Under the pieces are notes generated by a model, which was given only the letters and a program-made list of their open reading frames with translations, searched no databases and was not told where the DNA came from. DNA of 64,000 nt from Mesocentrotus franciscanus (Eukaryota > Echinodermata > Echinoidea > Camarodonta > Strongylocentrotidae): NCBI GenBank assembly GCA_037976565.1, contig CP137682.1:17426341-17490340 (forward strand), in the 5' to 3' direction. The translations under genes were made by a program, and so were the position numbers. Of this stretch, positions 33,923 through 44,549 are shown piece by piece (the stretch's first letter is position 1; each line of letters opens with the position of its first letter).

Positions 33923-35483
33923 CAGGCGCGGATCCAGGGGCGAGCGGGCCTTGCCCCCGCAACAAAAAAAGAGAGAAGGAAAAGAAGGAAAGGGAAAGGG
34001 AAAGAGGAGAGAAAGGGAAAGAAAGAAGAGGAAGAAGAAAAGAAAAAAAGGGAAGGAGATGGAGGGCCGAAAGGGCCTTGCCTCCCAGGCTGTTGCCTCC
34101 TCCCCCATCAAAAAAATAAGAGAGAAGGAAGGAAAAGGACAGAAAAAGGTAAAAGAGGAGATAAAGGGAAGGAAATAAAAGGAAGAAGAAAAGAAAAGAA
34201 GGGGATATAAGTTGCAATTTTCCCGCCAACAGGTTGTGGATCGGGGGGCCTTGCCTCTCCCCCGCCCCGCCAAAAAAAGAGAAGGAAGGAAAAAGGAAAG
34301 AGGAGAGCTAAAAGGGAACAAAAAAGAGGAAGAAAAGAAAACTGGGGTGAAAAGAAGGGGAGATCAGTTGCAATTAATCCCGCCAACAACGTGTGGATCG
34401 GGGGCCGAAAGGCCTTTGCCTCCTCCCCAGCAAACCTAAAAGAGAGAGAAGGAAGGGAAGGGAAAGGGAAAGAGGAGAGAAAGGGAAAGAACAAAAGATA
34501 AAGAAGAAAGATAGGGGAGATCAGTTGCGATTTTTCCCGCCAACAAGGTGTAGATCTGGGGGGGGGGGGGGGTAAAATTCGATACCGGTGATTTACAAAT
34601 GTTGCTGAAATGACGTAATTTTCCTAGATTTTTCCTCACTTTTTAGTAAATTATACTTTTTGATGCGTTTAATGAAAAATGAAAAATTTCTAAATTTACA
34701 GTCAGGCAAGAAATATGCTTATTTAGAGGCCTACATGTCAGGGCCCGCTGAACAGCGGGGCTTGAAGCCTCGAGCCCCCACTTTTTGAAAAAGTATATTA
34801 AAGAGAAATCGAAAGAAAGAGAGAAAGAAAGAAAAAATAGTGACCTGTCAGTGTCACAAAATAATGATGTATCGAAATATGCTCATCTGACCGTGATTAG
34901 ACGCCTAAAACCCCTGAGCTTCCAGGGCGCTGCTGGATTCCACCTAGGGCCCTAAGGCGGGCCCCTGGATGCTCATTTGACGGTAATTTAATGCCTAAAA
35001 CCCCTGAGCTTCTGGGGGCTCCGCCCCCTGGACCCCACGCCAATTAGTGACATGCCAGTGTCACAAATAAGGTATCAAAATATGCTAATCTGACCATTAT
35101 GAAATGCCTAAAACCCCTGAGCTCCACCCCTTGGCCCTCACGCCAATTAGTGTCTTGCCAGTGTCAAAAATAAGGTATCAAAATATGCTCATCTGACCGT
35201 ATAATTAAATGCCTAAAACCCCTTAATTTCCGGGGGCTCCGCCCCTAGACCCTAGGCCAATTTATGCTACGCTCTACCTGATCGTAAATACTTTAGCCTC
35301 CCCCACCCACTTTGAAAAACGTTCAGAGGGGCCTGCATGTAAGAGTGGGGTGATGCGGATTTTTTTTCTGCCCCCCCCCAACAGTTTTGCTCATTACGCC
35401 ACTGCTGGTCACCGTTACGTACCAATATTTGGCTCGCATAATTTCAAATTTGGGCCCCCTAAGAAATCCTGGATCCGCGCCTG
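33923..35483. mobile_element. hAT-like non-autonomous element (1,561 bp), perfect 8-bp TSD
   Basis: Perfect 16-bp inverted ends CAGGCGCGGATCCAGG. The 8-bp target duplication ACTGTAAC is exact at 33915-33922 and 35484-35491. The first half is a tandem series of purine-rich blocks, each opened by 'gatcgggggcc..ttgcc' or similar. The second half holds about four ~120-bp units with 'cctaaaacccc' and 'caattagtg..tgccagtgtca'. Long frames here are low complexity; there is no transposase. Confidence 0.85.
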
Positions 35484-35531
35484 ACTGTAACAACGTCAAC
35501 GTCATAATGCTAATTACTACTAGTAGGCCTA

Positions 35532-35837
35532 CAGCAGGTTACTCTATAGCAGCAGGTTACACTTTAGCAGCAGGTTACTCTATAGCAGCAGGTTACACTT
35601 TAGCAGCAGGTTACACTTTAGCAGCAGGTTACACTTTAGCAGCAGGTTACTCTATAGCAGCAGGTTACACTTTAGCAGCAGGTTACTCTATAGCAGCAGG
35701 TTACACTTTAGCAGCAGGTTACACTTTAGCAGCAGGTTACACTTTAGCAGCAGGTTACACTTTAGCAGCAGGTTACTCTATAGCAGCAGGTTACACTTTA
35801 GCAGCAGGTTACTCTATAGCAGCAGGTTACACTTTAG
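35532..35837. repeat. 18-bp minisatellite, 17 units in two variants
   Basis: Units GCAGCAGGTTACACTTTA and GCAGCAGGTTACTCTATA alternate in a non-random order. The array keeps one frame open (repeating AAGYTL/AAGYSI), which follows from the 18-bp period and is not evidence of a gene. The unit resembles the 'ggttac.ctatagcgtgaagttacactttagcagc' motif in the right terminal repeat of the enclosing element. Confidence 0.95.
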
Positions 35838-36171
35838 TGGCCCTTATGTACCAATAGATAACAATTTGAAGATAAAGCCTTCGAACCCCCCATTTGGCCA
35901 AACATGTATTGCAATATTTCACTTAAAGGCCGTCCGTACTAGTGTTGACAGGAGGGATTAGACCACTCAGCGAGGTCACTGACAGGTGGCTATCTCATCA
36001 ACTCAGCTCTCAATTAACATAAGAAAAAGAGGATCATGGGGGACCAACAGGCGCCGATTAGGCATTGTGTTCTGTATAGAGGGAGCAAGTAGCTACAAGT
36101 AGTACAGATGGGCTTTAAATTATTTAATGATGTGAAAGAGGGTGTCATTTAGCACATACATCTGCAATGAT

Positions 36172-36312
36172 TTATAAAACAAATATGTTTGAAGACGAAT
36201 ATTGATGAAGGAGTGTCCAATAATTTATTTAGGTTTTGTGTTGTACGCAGAAAACCCTAATTTTTTTATTTTTCATCACAATGTTCGTCTTCAAACTCAT
36301 GTTTTGAAAATC
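36172..36312. mobile_element. Short palindromic element (hairpin MITE), copy 2
   Basis: Arms 'atgtttgaagacgaatattgatga' and 'tcatcacaatgttcgtcttcaaact' are inverted, with a 'gcagaaaaccc' centre shared with 12180-12312. Confidence 0.55.
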
Positions 36313-36389
36313 CTTAAGTGTGTCCATCAAATTGTTGGGCCTCAATGTAGAAAAGCATGGCTATAGCAAAACAGCAATTAGTAGATAGA

Positions 36390-36610
36390 AAGAGAAAGGA
36401 AGAAGGAGATGAGAGAGAAAGAGAGAAAAACAGAAAGGGCGGAGGCAGATAAAGAGAAAGAGAGAGAAGGATAACGAGAGAAAGAGAGAAGGAGAAGAGA
36501 GAGAGAGAGAGGGGGGATGAGGGGGAGGGAGGGAGAGATGAGAGAGAGAGAGGGTTATAGAAGTGAGAGATATTAAGAAAGAGAGGGAGAAAGAGAAAGA
36601 AAGCAGAGAT
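36390..36610. repeat. GA-rich low-complexity tract
   Basis: Dense gaga/gagg runs with no coding. Confidence 0.9.
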
Positions 36611-36914
36611 AAAGGAAATAGAAGATAACTAAATGAATCAAAAAATTCGCGACAAAATATGCGATTTGTCGCGTATTATCAATTTATCAACACGAATTTC
36701 ACTTCAAAGTTTGTGATTCGCGATGTCCCTTCAGAGCCACTATATGGTTCGCGGGTGTTGCCCTACAAATTACGGTTAGCGTGTGCTCCTCAATAACAGT
36801 TGTGTATCAGTGTGTATAGCGTATCCGCTGAAGTGAACTTTTTTCAGTTACTTAGGCGTTAGGTTACGCTATAGCGTGAAGTTACACTTTAGCAGCTTCA
36901 CACACGTCGTATTT

Positions 36915-37607
36915 TATTTAAGTTATATAATGCCCTTTTTGCCACACATAATGTACTGCAATGCTGCATGGGCTTCTAAACATAAATATATTATTGAAAC
37001 TACACAGGTTACAAAAACGTGCCTTGTGTATTTGTTCTCATTCTGATTATTGTGCCCCGTCACAACCTCTGTTCAGAAGATTGCAAACCCGCAATGTTTA
37101 CGAAATACACAAATTACAAACTTCTTTGATAATGCACCGGTTCACTACTAATACATTACCTGATGTTTTGAAAGAAATGTTCTGTATGAATGCTACAACA
37201 CACAATTACAATACAAGGAATGCCTCTACGTTTCACCAGAGGAAACTATCTTCCAGCACTGTTGCAATTTCTCTTCGACATAATGGCCGTAAAGTTTTGG
37301 AACACATTAACACATTCTTTACAATCAATTCAGTTCACCAAATCGTTTAAACGTAAACTTAAGCAGCACTTCTTGACATAGTATATTTCTTCTTAAATGA
37401 CATTTTGTAAGCGTTGATCATCCCTTTCCTCTTTTCCAGCAGATTGAGCTTTTTATTGTTAATTATATAGTGACACGCTCAGTGTGCACCTATTCATCAA
37501 GCCCCTGTGGCATTTACGGATGATACTTTTCCCATTCTATACTTTTAGTAGATTTAGTCATGTTTTTTTCTTCTTTTATTTCAAGTCAATTCATTTCAAT
37601 TCAATTC
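36915..37607 (+). mobile_element. 5'-truncated LINE, RT C-terminus and 3' tail
   Basis: The frame 36961-37350 encodes 'LQKRALCIC...', 'YNTRN' and a 'KVLEHI' region typical of CR1/L2 RT C-termini. The 3' end has a (ttcaa)n word tail. It abuts the right terminal repeat of the 3.4-kb element. The empty equivalent is near 41160. Confidence 0.75.
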
Positions 37608-38347
37608 AAGAGCAGAAGGTGAAAGGTAAAAAGGAAAACACTTTCAGGAAAGCCCATGACCTGTTTATAGTTCATGCAGAGCATACAAATTAATGAGATC
37701 GGTCTCTGCTCAAATTATTTATATTATAAATCGATTGGTAAAAAATGCTGAAAGAAATTGTTATGGTATCATTGTTCATCGATCCCCTCTTGACAAAAAA
37801 AAAATTGAATACAAAGATCCTTCAAAATAAAAAAAATCAATTTTCCGCATTATCACAGCACATTTAGAAAACTATACACCTATAAATACATGTACATATT
37901 AATTTATTTATATATATATATATATATATGCATAAAGAAGACTCTTTGCGAGTCTCATGCTTTATTATTTTCAACAGTTTATTGGTCAATTACACGAATT
38001 TTCGGAAGGCCCACTTCTTTTACGCAAGGATTCCTCTTTTAATGTTATACATCTTAAAACACGTGTTGTTGTTTTTTATTTACATCGTATATATAGAGAA
38101 AAAGAGGCAGAGATAGAGAGAGGGAGAGACAGAGAGAGAACAATAAATAAATATGGGAACATCCAATAAAGCAAATCTCATCGATTGAAATTAAATACTA
38201 GGCCTATCGTAATCATGAGAAAATAAGTATATTATTTAGCAGGGACTAGAAACAGATAAACATAATGTAAACCTAATTATTCAAGCAGTGTATATCCATC
38301 AGCACTGTCTACATATGTCTCACTGTCTTTATCTCTCACATGCCTTT
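37608..38347. repeat. Flank of minus-strand receptors, shared with 41160-41480 and 63400-63959
   Basis: Blocks 'agcagaaggtgaaagg', 'aaatcgattggta', 'acagtttattggtcaattacacgaatttt' and 'cagtgtatatcc.tcagcactgtct' recur in order at the right edge of the window, where they lead into the stop codon of another receptor. It contains (TA)n at about 37905-37930. Confidence 0.8.
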
Positions 38348-39406
38348 TTAATACATTATCAACTTCTGGCTGCATCTGCAATGTTTACACGACTCTTTGA
38401 CGTCTCTTCTGAAACTGCTGTTGACCAAATAGTAGACGAAGAAGTTAACGATGTGGTTAAGAAGTCTGAGAGCGTAGAAGATCTGGATAACCGCCAAATA
38501 TCCCGAAATTTTACTAGCTCTTAGAACAGCCGAACGTCGAATAATTGGAATTACAACCCTGGGGGTCCACGTGACGAAAAAGAATATCGCTACGATAAGG
38601 AGCATACGGGTCGTCTTCCTTCCGTAGTCGCATTCCTTTTTGCTTTTTAATTTCTGGATTCGCTTCGTACCCTGGCGTTCGAAAGGTTTCATCTTTTGTG
38701 ATGACGCCAAGGAATCAATGGGATTTCTTTGACTTGTGTGTGACGGTAGGGGATGTTTATTTTCCAGTGACGTTTTAATCACTGCACATGTGACAAGCGA
38801 GCCGGAGCGCCTAGGCCTACGTCTTGGCGAAGGCAAGATACTGTTACTTGAATATTCTGCTGTCTCTGAATGCAAGGAAACCTCATTTGTTTTAAATTTG
38901 TTCTCAATACTTGTAACATCGAAGGCAGAAGTTCGGTCCTCCGTTTTTGCTACCACCGCGATCACATGGTTTTCCCTCGAGCTGGAATCTTGCAAAGCGC
39001 CGCTATAGTCACGACAGTTACTTGAACTAATAGTAGCGACAACGGGATCCTTGCCCGTCAGGTCGGCGTGAATCTTTGCTCTCTTACGTAGGGAAACATA
39101 AATCAAAGCGTAAAGGACAGTATTCGTCATCAGCGATACAGCAAATAACACCAAAGACGACATTGTTGTACCTAAAACGTAAGAGTCATAAACGAAGCAC
39201 AGGCTTCTTCCAATACTTCTGACGTTAATAGATCCAGTAAACACAGCAACTGGAATGTTACTCATGGTGGAAACGGCCGTACATAGTATCGCAATGAACA
39301 TGGACATACGTACCGTCATTCGTCGTCGTAATGGACGACAGACAGCCATGTAGCGATCGATGCTAATCGCAGTGGTCAGATAAAAGTGAGGCGAAAGCCG
39401 TTGCAT
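38348..39406 (-). pseudogene. 5'-truncated class A GPCR, receptor 4 (TM3 to C-terminus, 352 codons open)
   Basis: Read on minus, the frame begins abruptly at the end of TM3 (LTTAISIDRYMAVCRPL), then TM4, TM5 with RKRAKIHADL, a long loop 3, TM6 FFVTWTP and TM7 NHIVNFFVYYL with helix 8 SSFRRDVKESC. TM1, TM2 and most of TM3 are missing. Upstream the sequence switches to repeat DNA like that at 32305-32400. A five-helix product is unlikely to work as a receptor. The retained frame has no stops, so truncation is recent or an upstream exon is missed. It is closer to the frameshifted receptor 5 than to receptors 1-3. Confidence 0.8.
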
Positions 39407-39522
39407 TATTGGCTAGAGATTAGGGGGCTTAGAGAGGGGATACACAGATAAAGAAAGCATTCTGAGGGTGCGTGTGCGTGTGAGTGTGCGTGTACGTGAG
39501 TGGAAGTGTGTGTGTGTGTGTG

Positions 39523-40986
39523 AAAATATTATGGAAATTTGGAAGATAAGTGATGTCGTGTTGAAAAGCGAAAAACATAAAGGGAACTTCCAGGATTTAT
39601 GCTCATATGATGTAGATAATTATAATATTTCTTTGAAGATGTTTGGAAAAGTCATTTTACTGAAAGATGTACCATCTAGAAAGGTCTACGAAAATTTTGT
39701 AACTAATCTCCAGCACCTGTATACTTTCCGAATAAAAGATGATCACAACCATTTTGATTTTTCAAAAAAAGAAATTTCACAAATATTTATAAGAATCAGA
39801 ACTACAACAATTTTACCGAAAGTCAGGGAATTTCAGTATAAATTACTTCATGGTGCAATATATACCAATGAACATCTTTTTAAATTTGGGTTTGTTGATA
39901 ACAATTACTGTTCATTCTGCAAGGAAGCACCGGAATCATACGAACACCTATTTTGGGTTTGTCGTGATGTAAAGGCCTTATGGCAAATGGTTATTGAAAA
40001 ACTAGGTTTAGGAAGTCTTCGGAAGGCAGAGTGGAAAGAAATACATGTGGGAATCACTGGATCTGAACCTGAAATTAAATTTTGCAATACTGTGATTTTC
40101 TTAATGAAATATATTATTTTTAAGACAAGGTCAGAGGAGAGTTCCTACTCAGGAAAGATGTTTTCAAACTTTGTTAGAATATCAAAATGAAGAAAAAGCA
40201 ATAGCTATTAAAAGGAATAAGTTAGATAAGCATTTGTTAAAATGGGAGAGATTGCACCGAAATGGCAGGACTGGGGCGATATCCAGGGGTAAGGAGAGGG
40301 AGAGTGAGAGAGTGAGGGAGAGAGGGGTGAAAGAGAGGATGTGTGAATGTGTGCTCGTCGTGTGTATGTGTGTGTTGTGGCTGCGTGTGTGCGTGTGTGC
40401 GGGTGTGTTTGTTTTGTTTTGTTTTTGTAGGGAGGGGTTTGGGAAGTCAAGGGGTAAAAGAAGAAAGATTTCACTCAATTTCTCTAATTTAAAAAAAATT
40501 GTTTAAGGTTTCTTTTTCTTCTAATGTTTGTATGTTTATGTTATTCATTGAAATTGTTTTAGTGATGATTAATTGTACTTCTGGTAATGTATAATTTCAG
40601 TGTGTCAAGCTTAATCATCTATTGTTCATTATAGGATCATATAAGTCATTGAAATATGTTAGTTGTGATTTTTACTGTATTTCTGTTATGTAATTCAATG
40701 AAAATGATTTGAAAAAAGAAAAAATCATGTATTATTGAGTGAAATCAAAATAAAGATAATAGAAAGAAAAAATGGTGTGGAGGGAGGGGGGTTAGTAGTG
40801 TGTTTGGTTGGATGGGGTCATTTGTTTTATGTTACAATTGATTTCATTTTTGTTTTCATCAATCGTACAATTTGTTATGAAAATGTTTTGAAATTATGTT
40901 AAGACAAAACAATTGTATTTTATTTCTAAAAGTGATTTGTATTGTTTGGAATCAATAAAAAAAAAACTATTGAAAAAAAAAAAAAA
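39523..40986 (+). mobile_element. L1/Tx1-like LINE, 5'-truncated (C-terminal zinc-finger region)
   Basis: The frame 39468-40190 encodes the region C-terminal to an L1/Tx1-type RT, with the CCHC-like 'CSFCKEAPESYEHLFWVC' block. A 3' UTR and an A-rich tail end at about 40986. It is inserted in a GT microsatellite (gtgtgtgt on both sides), so the target duplication cannot be resolved. It resembles the C-terminal end of the element at 47504-51354. Confidence 0.75.
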
Positions 40987-41159
40987 GTGTGTGTAGTTTC
41001 TCAAAAGCAACCACTTTTTAATGATTTTTAAGTAGATTAAAAATGATTCTGCTAAAACAAAGGATACCCCTAAAATCAGGATTAAAATATGGTATCGGTA
41101 CCTCATCTTATCGATCAATCAGCGCCAAAAGAACAGAAAATATTCACCTTTTTAGAGTA

Positions 41160-41413
41160 AGAGCAGAAGGTGAAAGGAAAAAGGAAAACACTTTTAGGGA
41201 AGCCCATGACTTGTTCGGTTTATGGACCATGCAGAGCAGACAAATTAATGAGATCGGTCACTGCACAAATTATATATAATACATTATAAATCGATTGGTA
41301 TCAAATGCTGAGAGAAATTATTATGGTATTTATTATTCATCGATCATCTCTTGACAAAAACAAAATTGAATACAAAAACCTATCCTCCTATATATAGATA
41401 TACATGTACATAC

Positions 41414-41461
<48 letters not shown>

Positions 41462-43085
41462 AAGAATCTCTGCAAGTTTCAAATGATCTTGGCCACGGAT
41501 ATTTGCTAAGTGCATCAAGAGTTGGGAGAGCTTGCCATGGCAGCAGTGAGGAAGTGAAAAAGCAAACATCATTACGGAGAGAGTGAGTAAAATTAAGTAG
41601 TAGAGATGAAAAGGATTTAGAGAGAGAGAGTGAGAGAGAGAGAGCGTGACGAAGAAGGGTATATTTGTTTGATGATATATAATGGATACCATTATATGAT
41701 TAACATTAATTGTGTGTATCCGTAAATTAAAATAAAGTCCTCGCTCCGTTTGCAATTACAAACATGTATATTATTTATCAGATGGCATCCATGTCTGATT
41801 TGAAAGGCTCAACATGTTAGACCTGTTCATAATCGACCCCCCCTCTCTCTCTCTCTCTCTCTCGCTCTGGGTCTCTGTCTCTGCCTCTCTCTCTCTCTCT
41901 CTCTCACTCTCTCTTACTCTCTCTCTCTCTCTCTCTTCCCCTGTATATATAAATTATGTATATATAAATGTAAGAAAATGACCCATACAACAGCTCTGGC
42001 AACTCCAGGCTTTGATTCCCGGAAATGATTTTTTTTTGTTCAACTTTCGCAAACATTTCCGAAAGGGATATCAGCAGTAGGGAATTTAAGCTACGCAACC
42101 GTTATTCTCTCATTTCCTTGCACATGATATGTACATGAATATTATCATTACCATTTTCTTTCGGTCGCATTTTGTTCGAGGTACAATTCTCTCTCTGTGT
42201 CTCTCTCTCTCTCTCTCTCTCTCTATGTCGTTTAAAAAGTGCGGATGCAGCCAATAGCTTATACAGATATCATGGAGCTGCTACAAAGTCCCTGTGGATT
42301 AGTCGAAAGAGTCAAATTACTATGACCAACCTGTTCCTTTATTTAATACACAAAGACAAATATTTATAGAAAGACAATCCACTTGGTAGACATAACTGAT
42401 GACATTTATTCCGTCGTCCCACTGGACTTACAATGTTGGTCTCACGAACTTTCTTCTCACTTTCCAGTGACTGGGCCCTGTTTCATAAAATTTGTTATCA
42501 CCAACAAATGCTAAATTCCTTTGACAAATGTGCTCTCCGCCAATCAAATGCCACGATTCCAGTTGCCTATAACAGTTATTGTAGCTTTTCATTGATAAAA
42601 AGTTTTATGAAATAGGGCCAGGTTTGTTTTTTCAAAAGCATCCTAATCTTAAGCAGGTTTAAACCCGGTTTAGAGCAGCAGGAGGGTATCTCAGGCTTTT
42701 CTTTGGTGTACTCTTATACATGATTGGGTGCCTGGCTCTTGGTAGCCAAGCATATTTAAACTGCCTAGGAAAAAGTTACTCTGATTAGAAGAAGAAGAAA
42801 AAATACGACCTAAGGATGATGCTGTCACCTTCTTAACTTTCTATGCCCGAACATTGGGCGTAAAGGGTGTGGTCGGTACTACGCACACAGCACTTCACTG
42901 AGCAGGCCAGAAGGACATTCTCGTATAAGCGTATAGATTTAGTTCACTTTTTTGTAGAGTGTCAAAAATGTAAAATTCTTCATCCTGTTCGAGCTTCACC
43001 AATCTGTAATTAAATAAAATACAAAAATTTGTCACGATGAATTACCATCTCGTTTTATTTACCTTATACTTATTTTGTTTAATAA
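41160..43085. other. Intergenic with microsatellites and one short MITE
   Basis: Holds a partial copy of the receptor flank (41160-41480), a (TA)n run at 41418-41458 and (CT)n at 41838-41935. No gene seen. Confidence 0.55.
42472..42621. mobile_element. Short MITE with GGGCCCTGTTTCATAAAA ends
   Basis: The left end 'gggccctgtttcataaaat' is mirrored by 'gttttatgaaatagggcca' at the right, about 150 bp in total. The target duplication is not clear. Confidence 0.6.
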
Positions 43086-43816
43086 CTTTATTACTCATTA
43101 AAGTAATTTCAAGGGATTTTCAAGAATTCTTGTGAAAATATGTGCATGCAATATATTTAACATTTGTAGACATTCACAGCATACTAATGATATTTTGGTT
43201 GTATCAGGGAATTGGGATTGGACTCCTTGGCTGTATTGTTCATAAAACAAACATGAAATGTTATATAAACGCGCCCATGAAACTACGTAGAGAAATACGT
43301 TTGGCTGTTTTACGAGATATAAAGAATACAAGGAGAGGACAGACCACAGAAGAGAAGATGGAGTGAGAATTACACAAGAAGAAATTAGAGAGGGTGATAG
43401 AGATTGTGTTAAAATTAAATGATTACCTTTTGATCATTATCATTTCGAGTCATCACACAACTACTTCCCAAATCCTAGCAAAAGTCAGAGCCACGTCGTT
43501 GGCCTCTGCCAGGTCCCTCTCTGTGCATTAGTCAGCTAGCATGTCACAGCTCAGTAGATAGTCCATCGTCTGAGGTCCATCAGAAATGCACATACAGTCA
43601 TACACACACACACGCACAACACACACACGAACACACACACACACACACTGGAACATGTGCGCACTTATAGAGCTCGTCTGGTGCCATGAGAAAATATAAA
43701 TAGAGACAAGTCTCTAAATTTTCATACTCAAAGTTGACATTACGAAAATATTTAGTAGGTGATAATGGTACAAAAAATAACTTAAAGGCATTGAACGCAA
43801 AACACCAATAAATCTC

Positions 43817-44095
43817 ACACATATTCTCTCTCTCTCACTCCCTCTCTTACCTCTCTTCTTCCCTCTCCCTCTTACTAAACTCACATCTCTTTATGTATTT
43901 CTCTCTCCCTCTCTCTCTCCCCTCTCACTTCTTTCTCCCAAGAGTCCCATCTATCATCAACTCCCAACTCTCCATTTATTTGTCCCACTATCTCTCTCTC
44001 TCCTATCTCCCTTCTTTCTCTCAAGAGTCCTGTCTCTCTTCTCTCTGTCTCTTTCTCGCGCCCACTATCTCTCTTTCCCCTCTCTCTGCTCATTT
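43817..44095. promoter_or_regulatory. CT-rich tract upstream of receptor 3
   Basis: Equivalent of 24888-25135, ending about 455 bp before the ATG. Confidence 0.3.
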
Positions 44096-44236
44096 CAGGA
44101 AATTATTATTTACTCCATTATACCAATCAGTGTCAATCTCGATAACGTAGCCTATTAACTTTTCCGTTGTCGTACCCTCACGAACATGTCAACCTTAAGA
44201 ATTTACTCTGTAAATTACCTAGACAATTCTCTCAGA

Positions 44237-44243
44237 TATAAAG
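44237..44243 (+). promoter_or_regulatory. TATAAAG box of receptor 3
   Basis: TATAAAG lies 313 bp before the ATG, in the same conserved block as for receptors 1 and 2. A 28-bp insertion relative to receptor 2 lies between the box and the ATG. Confidence 0.5.
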
Positions 44244-44549
44244 TGCCTCGCTTCTGATAATCCCTGCCATTCTGTTATCCATATCCAGTAGATTTAGGGT
44301 AGTCCGCAAGTAAGGGCTTTGGTCATCCTCTCTAATATTCTGATATTTTCTCCGATGATCTCCTTCTTTTTCATCAAATTAAAAAACGATTAATCTATAA
44401 TATCCCGTATGCGGATGATCTTTTCAAGGTGTCGGATTCATTTTGGAGCTGAGTGGGATTTTTGACATTTGTGTCCGAACAAAAAACTGCGGAAAGGTTT
44501 TGAGTATTAAATGAAATTGATCTTTAATGGATAATATAATCATTGTTTG

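Larger units (their letters stand above)
33532..36910. mobile_element. ~3.4-kb element with ~85-bp terminal inverted repeats
   Basis: Sequence at 33534-33619 reappears inverted at 36826-36908 (shared landmarks: aagctgctaaagtg, gtaacct, cgcctaag, ctgaaaaa, gttcacttcagcg). The homologous locus near 41155-41162 runs straight from 'ttagagtaag' to 'agcagaaggtgaaagg', so this element and the LINE after it are insertions. It contains the hAT copy and an 18-bp minisatellite. No transposase frame is visible, so it is non-autonomous or of unknown class. Confidence 0.6.

Noticed and set aside
33869..34639. Several long overlapping frames on both strands
   Set aside because: They lie in purine-rich tandem repeats inside the hAT-like element and encode only Lys/Glu/Gly or Phe/Leu/Ser low complexity.
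35387..35857. 156-codon frame with AAGYTL repeats
   Set aside because: An 18-bp repeat automatically keeps a frame open; there is no start context, no signal peptide and no homolog-like flanks.
39468..39530. N-terminal extension of the L1-like frame into GT repeats
   Set aside because: The microsatellite flanks the insertion; the element itself starts near 39523.
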